A stretch of DNA of 64,000 nucleotides from Ailurus styani (Eukaryota > Chordata > Mammalia > Carnivora > Ailuridae): contig LNAC01000338.1 in assembly GCA_002007465.1 (NCBI GenBank), positions 1,642,280 to 1,706,279 of the forward strand. Reading direction: 5' to 3'. Numbering within the stretch: position 1 is the first letter of the stretch; every line of letters starts with the position of its first letter. Made by a program: the position numbers and the translations under genes. The notes under the pieces were generated by a model. The model saw only the letters and a list, made by a program, of their open reading frames with translations. It had not been told where the DNA came from and searched no databases. Of this stretch, positions 44,935-55,047 are shown piece after piece.

Positions 44935-45035
44935 TCCTGAGCAGAGAGCCCGATGCGGGCCTCAATCCCAGGACGCTGAGATCATGACCTGAGCCGAAGG
45001 CAGAGGCTTTAACCCACTGAGCCACGCAGGCGCCC
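44935..45035 (-). mobile_element. CAN-SINE, mustelid type, head half only
   Basis: 'gagcagagagcccgatgcgg', 'gcctcaatcccaggacgctg', 'gagatcatgacctgagccg' and 'actgagccacgcaggcgccc' are clear. The purine-rich body and T-rich tail expected to the left are absent; the sequence passes straight into unrelated DNA ('gttgtcccccatcc'). This is a 3'-truncated copy. Confidence 0.9.
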
Positions 45036-46500
45036 TGGTAGTGGCTTCTAGCTATTTCTCCTCTCCAGGTTGCCTCGCCTTACCCTGCTCGCTCTAACAC
45101 TTTAATGCACGGAATCCATTCCAAAGCCCTTACACTCTCTTGCATCTGCCGCCCCAGCCCAGGGCCTTACTGATGGAGCCACCATTTGGGGCCATACATG
45201 TGTACGCAGCACAAATGCACGGTGCTGTTCACACAGGGGCCCCTTTGAGCCACACAGTGCAACAGTTGGACACCAGGTATCATTCTGGGCGCTGGGACAC
45301 AGCCATCAACACACATAACACAAACCCCATCCTCGTGGAACGCGTATTCCAAGCTCTACTTCCCATTGTGGAGGAAACCGCGGACAAAGACGTCAGTTAG
45401 CAGTCAACGTGAAGAAAAATAGAGCAGGAACACGGGTGGAGATTGGGGGTAGGATGGCCAATATCGAAATATGCTAGAAAAGATCTCAGAAAAAGGCAGC
45501 ACGGGGAAAGACCGAGGCAGTAAGCCACATTAATATCCGGGGCACACATCTCCCTGGAGGGAACTGCAGGTACAAAGACTCTGCTGATAGAATCAAGAAA
45601 TAACCTGGTCTTTCTCCCTTTCCATCCTGATCTTCTGCCCCCACTGGCTGAATTCCACTGGAGACCACAAAGCAAAACTAAAGAACTGGAACGGGCCAGA
45701 AGTGAGACAAGGATGGTCCAGGCAGGACGTGGAGACACAGAAATGGGGTTTGCTGCCCATCTGTCAGAGAGTAGGACCTACTTAGGTCTGCGTGGGTCTC
45801 AGCTGGAGAAAACAGATACCCCCTCCCACGTGTGCACAGAGAATCGGCATGGCTGTGCACTTCTTAGTCCCCCTATTCAGAGCTCTTAATTCAGCCCCAG
45901 GAAGGTGGGTAGCCAACAGAGTCAGGATCAGCCTCCCCCCAGTAACTGGAGCCTGGCCGGGACCCAGGACTCTCCCCACCGCTGGGCGATTTTTGCTCTT
46001 GAGCGCCCCCCACTGGATTGGCTGATATTTTGTCAGATCCACTTCGCAGGTAAACCTGCCAGATCTCGCTTCTGCCCCCTCTTATCTTTCCCGGGTGTTG
46101 TCAGTGGGGGGCTGGTAAATGGTTAACCCCCCGGCTCTCTGATTTATGCTGTTTGGTGGCATAAATACTTCCAACTCAACCAATGTCAGCCTACTCATGT
46201 GGCACCTCTGGGCACAGCCGGGAAGTAAAGCCAGCTCCAGCCTCTAAGATTGGCCCTAAATAAATGACCTTGCCTTTTATCTGCATCTCTGCATCTACTT
46301 TCTGAGACACCAAATGAACACGGGGTGGGGGGTGTGTCAGAGAATTCTACCCTATGAAGTAGCCCTTCTCATATCCTGCCCCTTGGGCAGGTCCCAAACT
46401 CTCAGAATATATCCTGAACCTGCCTACTTCCTTTCTACTGATTGTTCTAGAGAGAATAGAAGAAAGGAGACCAGTGGACTTCATCCATGGTGATAGAGTA
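45036..46500. other. Unique sequence with an ancient-repeat trace, no gene seen
   Basis: 45280-45370 ('ttctgggcgctgggacacag', 'cctcgtggaacgcgtattcc') resembles a common ancient mammalian repeat tail. 46130-46290 has an LTR-3'-end look ('ctaagattggccctaaataa') but I cannot assign it. Otherwise nothing recognised. Confidence 0.4.
46003..46016 (-). promoter_or_regulatory. Candidate CTCF motif
   Basis: The reverse strand reads CCAGTGGGGGGCGC, matching CCASYAGRKGGCRS at 13 of 14 positions (G instead of A at position 6). Confidence 0.4.
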
Positions 46501-46509
46501 ATATTTCAA

Positions 46510-46830
46510 AGTCTCCTTTCTTAACATTTTTATTTTCTATTGGCCTAAGAATAAAAGCTCAACTCCCTTCTCTGACCTATATAAAGTCAACGCAGGCCAG
46601 CCCTTCCGGTCCCTTCCCATCTGCCACCATACCTCCCCCAGCCACATTTGACCTTCCTGCAGGCCCCCGAACACCAAGTTCTGTGACATCTTACCCCCCT
46701 CCCTTCTCTGTTCCCCTGACTCGGGATGCTCTTGGCTCCTGCTGCTGGCTTAGCTGGCTTCCTGTTCTTCCGATCAGCCGCAGGCCACCATCCTTGATAT
46801 TTTCTTGACTATCTCTGGAGGCCAAGTAGC
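46510..46830 (-). mobile_element. L2 LINE 3' fragment
   Basis: 'gacctatataaagtcaacgc', 'cttcccatctgccaccatac', 'ctgactcgggatgctcttgg' and the C/T-rich run that follows match the antisense L2 3' end. Confidence 0.65.
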
Positions 46831-48263
46831 ACCGTCAATGTGATGACGAAGGGCTACACACAAGTGGGTTAGGCAAGTTATGGCTGTTTCTCAAAGCCTA
46901 GAAACCATGATCTTTTAGATCTGCATGCTCAGTACCGAAGAATGCCAGGACATTGCTTCAGTATTTATTGGCTGGGTTACCCTGACTGCTAAGCAGGTCC
47001 AAGCACAAACTGGCATGTGTAGAGCCAGAACCCTACACAAACCCTCCTAACGCAGTTTCCAAATGCAGCACATGTGGCTTCCATGTTGCCTTCTAGGCCA
47101 CCCTGAAGTTCACTTCCAAGTTCAGTGGACAGCTCCTGTCACGTGGTCTTCATGCTAATGCCCCCTCCCCCCCGCCCTAACCTCAAAAGCACCTTCATTT
47201 CTGCCCGGACACTTTCTCCAGTCACGGGAGCATGCTATAATCACACGCAACCATTCAGAAGTGCTGAGACGTTAACACCCAGAGCGACCCTGGCAGTCGA
47301 TGAAAGCCCAGGCTTGGTGGTTAAATACCCCAGTTTCCTCCCTCCTCAGAACTATCCTGGGGTTCATTCAAAGCCCTCGCTCAAGAGGTTCCAGGTAGGA
47401 TAAATCCTAGTTGCTCGCGGGGGGGGTTCTCTCATTAACCACCCCGTTAATTTGGACGTCATCCCAGGAAGGATGGAGTGGGGAAAGGTGACAACAGGCA
47501 GGAAGAATGAAACTTGTACCCAGATCACTGTTTCCATTTGGGGTCCCTGGACCAAGCTGACCTGGCAGGAGCTGGTTTGTGTAGAGTCCACTCTGAAGCC
47601 TTGTGGGTTCTGCCTCCAAGGACACTAGATCCTAGAATCGGTCACTGCTGGGCAGAGCTTCAGGCAGCCACACGGACCAACCAACAAAAGCAGGTGCACT
47701 CAGGAGCCCCAGGACGTGAGGGACCACCTTGATTCACTTAGCCCTGGCATTCTGGGACGGAGATTGCAGGGCCCACCCTTGCCCCACACGTGGAAGCCTT
47801 CAGAGGCAAGCCTGGTCCCTGCAGATTTATAGATTGTAATCTCTTGCCTTGATCCTGGGCCATTCGCTTCCAGCACCCTCCCCGCTCTGCATTCTCTACC
47901 TGCTCTGAAGTTATTGGGGCCTGGTGTGAATTTAGGGACAATAAAACCATCAAAGGGCTGGGTCCTGAGAACGATCAGCTGGGGGGCTTTGCAATAAAGG
48001 AACATCCTGCCCAGAAAGGTGTGAGACTTCAAGGCAGGCTGTGGTGAGAGAGACCTCTAAAAGGGCCTTCTCAGGGGAGTCTGGCCCGGTCCACACCTGG
48101 GATGGCTTAAGGTGCCATGTGGCCTGGAGACAGGCCGATGGGCCTCATCCACTGCAGTGGATGGTAGATCAGTCCCTATCTCTCTGGGGCTCTGGGAAGA
48201 GGGCCCTCTGCCCACCCCAGGACAGCCATGCCATGGGTCAAGTGCACCCAGCAAGGCACCAGG
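46831..48263. other. Unique sequence, no gene seen
   Basis: Frames up to 110 codons (47700-48032 antisense) are unrecognised. A G-run 'cgcggggggggttc' lies near 47417. Confidence 0.4.
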
Positions 48264-48275
48264 AGGTACCGTGTC

Positions 48276-48387
48276 GTCGTCGTTGTCTTTTTTTTTTTTA
48301 TTTGCCCCAGGGGTACCGGTCTGTGAATCATCAGGCTTACACCTTTCACAGCACTCACCCTAGCACAAACCCTCCTCAATGTCCATA
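48276..48387 (-). mobile_element. Young carnivore L1, 5'-truncated 3'-end insertion
   Basis: Starting from a T-run at about 48288-48299, the text 'atttgccccaggggtaccgg', 'tctgtgaatcatcaggctta', 'cagcactcaccctagcacaa' and 'tcctcaatgtccataa' is the antisense 3' end of carnivore L1. A 12-bp duplication flanks it: 'aggtaccgtgtc' (48264-48275) and 'aggtaccatgtc' (48388-48399), one mismatch. A few extra 'gtcgtcgttgtc' bases lie between the left copy and the T-run. Confidence 0.85.
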
Positions 48388-48399
48388 AGGTACCATGTC

Positions 48400-48794
48400 T
48401 TCTGAATAAGCTCCTCCACCCCAGGACCCTTGCACAGGTCAGCATACGTTTTCCCAGGCAGGGGTATGAAGGCCTGGCCAGACCATCCCCGGCACAGACC
48501 TGACGGGTTATTCTATCTTCAGCGCTTCCCATGGGGTCAGCCAAGGCTGTCACATTGGATTCAAGCTGCACCCCAATTTTTCTCCCCTTCTGTAATGGCT
48601 GATCCCAAAGGCACCCACTCAATAAACTTCACCTCAGTCTGTTTCCTGGGAAATACGACCTGTGATGCCTCCTGGTGGCTGCTCTCCCAGCCTGATGTCA
48701 AGGCCATACAGACAGTGGCACTCTCGGTAAGACCATTTCCTGAGTGTCCTCTGTGCTGGACATGCACATGGGATTAACAGCACCAGAGTCTCCC
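48400..48794. other. Unique sequence, no gene seen
   Basis: A 115-codon frame (48430-48777) is unrecognised. Confidence 0.4.
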
Positions 48795-48885
48795 ACGGAG
48801 TGCTCCGAGTTGAGTAACCTCATCCTGGAGCCCTTTTCCCTGATCTGTAAAATGGGCATAATTGGCTCACCTAAGGGTTCCTAGC
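48795..48885 (+). repeat. MIR fragment
   Basis: 'gagttgagtaacctcatcct', 'cttttccctgatctgtaaaa' and 'tgggcataattggctcacc' follow forward MIR. Confidence 0.5.
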
Positions 48886-49369
48886 AGACAAGAGGCACAG
48901 CCAGGGACCTGCTCCAAAGCTCTGCCTTTAGACGATGATCACAGCTCCTGGTTTCCTGACCTGCCTAGCTCCGTCTCGTTCCTGATCCTAGGACGGGGCA
49001 TTGACCTGGCCTCCCACTCTCGTGGCCCTAAAAGTCACACGTGCCTCTCTCAAAGGTAACCACGGTCCTGGGATGGACATCACCAGCCCCATAACCTGGT
49101 GCCCCCTGGGCCATCTTCTTGCCCATTCTTATCAAGTGTCCTGGACTGTGGCTAGAGCCCTTTTCTGTGGTTTTCAATCCAGGCCCTGCTCACCACCATC
49201 TACTGTTACCAACAAAGAACCCAGCACACACTCTTTATAGACAGGACCACAGAATCCTAGAGTGGGGAGAGGGGTGTGGCTTGTTTATAATCTCACAGCA
49301 TTGGGATGGGCTAACTTCATCTCAAAGACAGTAAGTTCCCTGTGCTTGCAGGAACTTTAATGTACGGGG
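48886..49369. other. Unique sequence, no gene seen
   Basis: Short frames only; nothing recognised. Confidence 0.4.
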
Positions 49370-49428
49370 AGATCATGATCTTGAGGTTGTGGAATTGAGC
49401 CCCATATCAGGCTCTCCCTCTGCTCTGG
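49370..49428 (+). mobile_element. CAN-SINE internal fragment
   Basis: 'gatcatgatcttgaggttgtg', 'gaattgagccccatatcagg' and 'ctctccctctgctc' match the middle of a CAN-SINE. Head and tail are missing, so this is an old remnant. Confidence 0.65.
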
Positions 49429-49634
49429 GGTCGGAGCCACCCCGAAGTTCCCCAGGCTTTGCTAGCAAGCAGCAGAGCTGAGAATACTTGAGGTCCAGGG
49501 TGGAAAGAAATTTCCTATCAGCACATTCCTTCCACTTGGTGTTGGGGGCAGCTCTGGCTGGGGAAGGGGGAGAGCCACTGATTGGGAGGGGTCACAATTT
49601 GAATCACCAGTCCTTCCAGGACACACAGACTTGG

Positions 49635-49690
49635 GCAAGCTCCTTATCCCCATTTTACAGCCAAGGAAACAAAGACTTAAAAACTAAGCA
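49635..49690 (-). repeat. MIR fragment
   Basis: 'ttatccccattttacagcca' and 'aggaaacaaagacttaaaaa' match antisense MIR. Confidence 0.45.
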
Positions 49691-49864
49691 ATTCCTGCCC
49701 ATCTCCTGGAATCATGAGTGTAAGTGTCTCTGATTTACAGCTTTTACGAAGCTCGGCTCTTCTCAGCAATGCTCTGTAATAGGCTGAGCCCCCATAGAGG
49801 GTGAGGCCAGCTTCCAGTGGCATGAGGTCTGCCTGGAAGAAGGAGAGGGCTTAGGATCAGGCAG

Positions 49865-49990
49865 GTGTGGTCTTGGGTCTGCTTTCCCTTACTAGCCTTG
49901 TGACATCCGGTGTGTGACTTCACCTCCCTGACAGTCTATCCATCTGTAAAAGGAAGTGTTCTTTTCCCAGACCTCACAGTTGTGATTTCA
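49865..49990 (+). repeat. MIR fragment
   Basis: 'ttactagccttgtgacatcc', 'gtgtgtgacttcacctccct' and 'ctatccatctgtaaaaggaa' follow forward MIR. Confidence 0.5.
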
Positions 49991-52079
49991 GAGTTGGGAT
50001 GCTCGTTTATCCAGACCGAGGAGGTTAAATAGAGCCATTTTGTCCATGGCTCAACATGGCACGGGGATGGGGGCAGACAGGGCGTTAGTTGGAACATGAG
50101 CCCTCGTGGATGTGGATCCTACCTACTCACACAGCTGGCCAGCTGGTCCTGGTCCTTGGTTCCTTTCCAACTGGGCCCATCCTCAGGGATGCTTGGGCCT
50201 CCTCACAGCATGGCACACTTTCCAAGAACTAGTGTCCCAAACAAGATAGAAGACCACATGGCAGCTATTGTCTCTCATGATCTAGCTTTGGAAAACAGAG
50301 CATGGCTTCGGCCATGCTGTCAGTCCAAGCAAACACAAAGCCTGGTCCAAATTCCAGGGGTGAGGATGTACACCCCACATCTTGACTTGGCTGGCCAAAT
50401 ATGGGCAAGTATTATTGTGACCATTTTTGGAAAAGGCAGCCTGCTACTCCGCTGCGGTCCCGAGTTCAGTTCAGTTATTCACACCAAATGTCTGCCTCTT
50501 TGCCTGGCACTTCCTCTGCCTGGCTTGGCTTTGGGCTGAGCACCAGCCTGGAAGCACTAGGGATGGAACAGCCAACCCTCAGGCCCCCCTGAGTGGCTCC
50601 TTCCCATTCCCCGCTTAGGTTTTTAGGGACTTCAACAAAGCAGACACTTGGAGACATCAAGACTTTGCTAGATACATAGCTCTAGGCCCTTTTAGACTTT
50701 TAGCTTCTAGAAGAGCTACAAAGGGGGACACAGCTGCTTGAGTAGGGGATTGAAGTACCTCTCAAATGGTGCCTGCCATTAAGGAGTACAGACAGAGTTC
50801 CAGAAGAGCCACAGATGTGTGTTCTGCCAGGGCGGGGTGAAAATGGGGCATCATCCAGATACATTGGCCAGATTCTCCAAGGGACTGGAGTTCCTGAAAA
50901 GGGAGGGATGGGCCAGGAAATCCCCTTGTGGCAGCCCTAGAGGTATGTTGCTTGGATCCCCTTCAAGAAAGGTGGTGTTATTCGGTCGTAGGAAAGCACG
51001 AAGATGCAGAGCCTTGGGAAGCATCACAGTACCCATGCTGTTATCCCAGTCTTCCTGGCACAGCAGGGGTCCCAGGGCCTGGCCATTTCTGCCCCAAGCA
51101 CCACTTCTCTAATGGGCGGTCTTTACCCTGGAGCTCTCACTGGGTTTGTTGACACCGTATCGGATCTGCCTCACGCCAGGCTCTCCATCTCCACTGGCAT
51201 CACCCACTCTTCCCTATCAACTGCTTTCATGCCTAACTCCTGGGTCTTCCAATAAGCAGTTGCCAAACCAAACTGATCCACTCCAAGGGGACCAGCAGGG
51301 CAGTGGGGGAGGAGTGCAGAAGTGATCGCAGTGGGTCTATTTCCAGTAAAACACCAGCAATAGCCTTAGGCCCAGTCTTCATGCCAGCCCCTGCTCAGCC
51401 CAACCCCTCTCCATCAGGGGCACGCCTCATTCACTGCCCACGCCAGCGCTGTTCTGCTCAGGTGGCCCCACTGGCCCAGGGAGGTTCCGCCCCAGCTCCT
51501 CCCAAGGAATCTTGGAAACGTAATTGCTGACCCAGGATATGTTGGTGCCGAGTTTATCACAGTGCTAAGTGCCAGCATTCTTCCTTCAACTCAAGAGCCA
51601 AAACTAATATAAACACCCCACTCCCCATTTGTTAGCCTAAAGCCATCAGCAATCTGATGGGGCCTGACCCTATTTGAGCCTGATTTATGGCCTCACTAAC
51701 AGATGCTATGGCTGAGGACCGAGCCAGGCGTCTGGCTACCTGGGAGGGAGATGGTTCAAGAGAAATGGGAAAGCAGATCCCCTTCCAAGTGAGGAGGGGG
51801 GGGCTGCCATCTACTCAGCAGCGTCCTCAACTTTTTAATCTCTTCCCTGAAAAACAGAGGCTGTCTACATGGGGCAGAAAAACACTTAAGCACCTCCCTC
51901 TTCTCCCTAAAGTCTGCTGACCCGGGACGGAAAAGCAATCATAATGGATGGGCCAGCGGCATGAGGAAGAGGTAGGTGAGGCCCTATTCCTTTCTCCAGG
52001 GTGATGGGTCCTGGATCCTATTTTAGCAATAGTGTTGTGATGGGACTATGGGCCATACTCCCACTAAGTCAGGTACACA
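49991..52079. other. Unique sequence, no gene seen
   Basis: A 147-codon forward frame (50096-50539) and others near 100 codons are unrecognised. No repeat family stands out. Confidence 0.4.
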
Positions 52080-52260
52080 TACACAGCCACGTATCTTTCC
52101 TTTACTCTAAGTTTTCACATGCGTACAGAGAAGGGCACACATAGGTCTAGAGCTCAATGAAGCTTCATGGTGTGAATGTACTTGAGTATAGCCACAGTCC
52201 TACAAGTCACAATTAGGTTAAGATTGGCATTCTTTTCAAGAATCTGTTTAAGAGTTTACG
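52080..52260. mobile_element. Possible ancient L1 3' fragment
   Basis: 'gttttcacatgcgtacagag', 'ctcaatgaagcttcatggtg', 'tgaatgtacttgagtatag' and 'ccacagtcctacaagtcaca' loosely follow an old L1 3' region. Weak. Confidence 0.35.
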
Positions 52261-52990
52261 TCAGGCTTTCCTTCCTATATGCAGAGAAGTCTCATCGGGT
52301 CACTCAAGGGTTATTTTGCAGGTTTTTTACTACCTGATAGGGGAGGTTTTCAGCATCAGGAGTCACAGCTGGTTCTAGCCTGGGGCCCCACCTGCAGTTA
52401 GGACTATCCGGCATCCCAGTCAGCAATTCTCCCTGTCCTCCCTTCTGGTTCCATCTTAGCCCCATCACACTATGCTGGTAGATGCCAGAGTTTGCTTTTC
52501 ACTGTGGATTCTAGATCAATCCAGATTAGAGTCCCATCTCTGCCTCGGTCCAGTAGTTACACCTACCCCCAACTTAATTTCCATGGGGCTGGACACCAAG
52601 CAAGATGACCACGTGAGCAACAGGGGTCTACTGTTGTAGGGTTCACTCTGAAGTTTAGGTGAAAGCTCTTAGGAAGTGGTCTCAGGACCCACCAGCTGGG
52701 GAGCCAGGAAGCAGCTTTCGAGGTCGTAGTTTCGAGCCAAGTGCACACAGTGTCACTGACTTGGTTCTACAGGCCGGCCCTGGAGATTGCGCCAATCATC
52801 TCAAGTTGGCCTCATGGCAGGGAGGAGGAGGAGCTGGACCATTTATACCCTGTAGCCATGAGCCCTGGGTTAAGGCACTTTTGGTCCTCACCGTGTGCAC
52901 CCCAAGCCACCTGAGGTCCACCCTCTATAAAGATAAGGCGCTGGCTGTTAGTGGAACCACGCCTGCAGCCAGCGGGTCTGAACCTGGCAG
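52261..52990. other. Unique sequence upstream of the 18-bp minisatellite
   Basis: A 215-codon forward frame (52659-53306) starts here and crosses the repeat. It shows no recognised domain, signal peptide or membrane segment. 'ctctataaagataaggcgc' near 52923 is TATA-like with a GATA word, but no start site can be assigned. Confidence 0.35.
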
Positions 52991-53098
52991 AGACCCAGCA
53001 GGGGGCGGAGACCCAGCAGGGGGCGGAGACCCAGCAGGGGGCGGAGACCCAGCAGGGGGCGGAGACCCAGCAGGGGGCGGAGACCCAGCAAGAGCACC
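52991..53098 (+). repeat. 18-bp minisatellite; each full unit holds a CTCF core motif
   Basis: The unit agacccagcagggggcgg repeats five times without change (starts 52991, 53009, 53027, 53045, 53063), followed by a diverged sixth unit at 53081. Within each full unit CCAGCAGGGGGCGG matches the CTCF core CCASYAGRKGGCRS at all 14 positions: 52995-53008, 53013-53026, 53031-53044, 53049-53062 and 53067-53080. Because 18 is a multiple of three, the repeat keeps frames open on both strands. The identity of units points to recent or ongoing expansion. Confidence 0.93.
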
Positions 53099-54828
53099 TG
53101 CCTCACCCACACAAGGGCATGCTACAGGAAGTGAACCCATTTCCAAGATGCAGAGAATTCCTGCTCCCGCTCACGAAGAGGCCACTGCAGGGTTGACAGT
53201 TCAGATCCTTGCACCCTCGCAGTCACAGATCCCTTCTACCCCTTTACCTGCAGCTTCTATCAAAAGGAGAGCCACAGCCAGAGAACTACGCTCCATTGAA
53301 AATTAAGAACCAAAGCTTACTATACACTGACATTTTTCAGATCAGCTTGGTCAGCAGGGACCACAGGTGTGGAATGGACGGTGACGATCACTGCTTCTGC
53401 TGCTATGAGAAACAGAAGCAGAGAGGAGTAGCCACTACAGACGATGTGGTGACAAGATCGGAAAGGACCGTGGCAGGGACTCCTGCAAGGAAACCATCTC
53501 CTTATGACCAGGTCCAGCAGGAGAAAACTGAAATGGCCCAAAGAGGCAATGTCCACCCAGGGGCAGAGCACCCCGGTGGTAGGGAGGCCCATGCAGCTCT
53601 GGGCACAGACGCTGTCAGTCCTCGTTACAGCTGAACGCAGGCCAAGAAACAGGCTGCCAACTAGGCGGGAGCGGGTGTGATTATTTACCTCCAAAGATCC
53701 CCACCCTGTTCTAGGCTCTGAAAGGAGCACCGTTTGTATTTCCTGCAGGAGAAGGGGCAAGAGAAGCAGCTGACAGCTTTCCATCAGCCGCTGGCACCTC
53801 TCATTGGTTGTAGGAGGAGAGCAGCTGGGGTATTTAGTCCCTTTCCTCTATGTCAGCCTATTAGGACTTCAGCTCCTATGGCTGCAGCTCCCCATCAGGC
53901 CCCAGGAGCACTGGTTATTTCCCCTACCCTCTGGGTTCTGAGAGAAGGAGAAGGAAGAGTGCAATGAAGACCTGGGACTGGGAGACGGAGCCCAACATCT
54001 GTTGTTGGTTCCCTCCACCCCACCCATGCTCAGGAGTGGTCATCCAACATGACTACATCTCCAGTCAGGACCCTAAGAAGCAGAGGCATGGTATTCATTT
54101 GGCAGGATTCAATGCCCATCGCATGCAGACTGGTAAGAGAAGGAGAAAACATGAGCAGTCTCCGACAACTAGGGAAGCTCGAGGTCAGCCTTCCAGAACA
54201 AGGACAAGACATCACTCCCTGAAGAAACTGGGGCTCGAAGGGTCTTTTCAGATTAGCCAGGATGAAAGCGTTCGTGCACAGGAGCATGGTTCAGAAATCA
54301 GATCCCCAAGGACATAAAGGCGATTCCACCCATTAAAGTAGTACAGGTGTCCCTTCAAGAAGCTTATCGTCTTTGGGAGAAGGTGGTGTCAAGGAAGAGT
54401 TGACCCTCTGATGAGGAGTTCCTGTCCAGGCCCCTTTGGGAGCAGTAGGGTCCGTCTGCCTTCGCAGTGACTCACTCTGGGAAGAGCTCTGGGCAGAGGG
54501 CCAGAGCAACATTTGACTTCAGCAGAGTCTATGCCTGGGCCCGCTCAAGGCCATTGCTGGACTCCACGTGACAGGTGGAGATCCCTGAGGTTCTGCCTGA
54601 GTGCCTGATCTTACTTCTCAAGTCAAGGGTAGCCCTAGCCCGGCTCCACTTCTGGGAATTTGGTTCTGTAGCCTTGGGGAACATTCCAGCAAGCTCCTAC
54701 TCGGTTCATGGAGAGTGGGGCAGAATCTGAAGTCCTTGTAATCTTCTAAGGTTATCTTGCTTCTGTTCCTTCTGTCTCCTCCCATTAACATGCAAATCAA
54801 AGCCTACCATTCTTTAAGTGAGGTCTGT
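53099..54828. other. Unique sequence, no gene seen
   Basis: A 141-codon forward frame (53209-53634) has a small Cys/His cluster near its middle (HRCGMDGDDHCFCC) but no family I recognise. A 154-codon antisense frame overlaps it. Other frames to 117 codons (53964-54317) are also unrecognised. Confidence 0.4.
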
Positions 54829-55031
54829 TGGGCACCTGGGTGGCTCAGTGGGTTAAAGCCGCTGCCTTCGGCTCAGGTCATGATCCCAGGGTCCTGGGAT
54901 CGAGGCCCGCATCGGGCTCTCTGCTCGGCAGGGAGCCTGCTTCCTCCTCTCTCCTCTCTCTCTGCCTGCCTCTCTGCCTACTTGTAATCTCTCTCTCTGT
55001 GTCAAATAAAAAAAAAAAAAAAGAAAGAAAT
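54829..55031 (+). mobile_element. CAN-SINE, mustelid type, very recent
   Basis: Complete copy: head 'gggcacctgggtggctcag', 'gccgctgccttcggctcagg', 'ctgggatcgaggcccgcatc', 'ctctgcctacttgtaatctc', 'gtgtcaaataaa' and a long A-run tail. A perfect 16-bp duplication 'tttaagtgaggtctgt' flanks it (54813-54828 and 55032-55047), the longest in the window. Confidence 0.97.
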
Positions 55032-55047
55032 TTTAAGTGAGGTCTGT

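Noticed and set aside
52659..53306. Longest open frame of the window (215 codons) as a gene
   Set aside because: Its length is aided by the 18-bp repeat, which keeps several frames open on both strands. No domain or exon signal supports it. Kept only as a low-interest finding.
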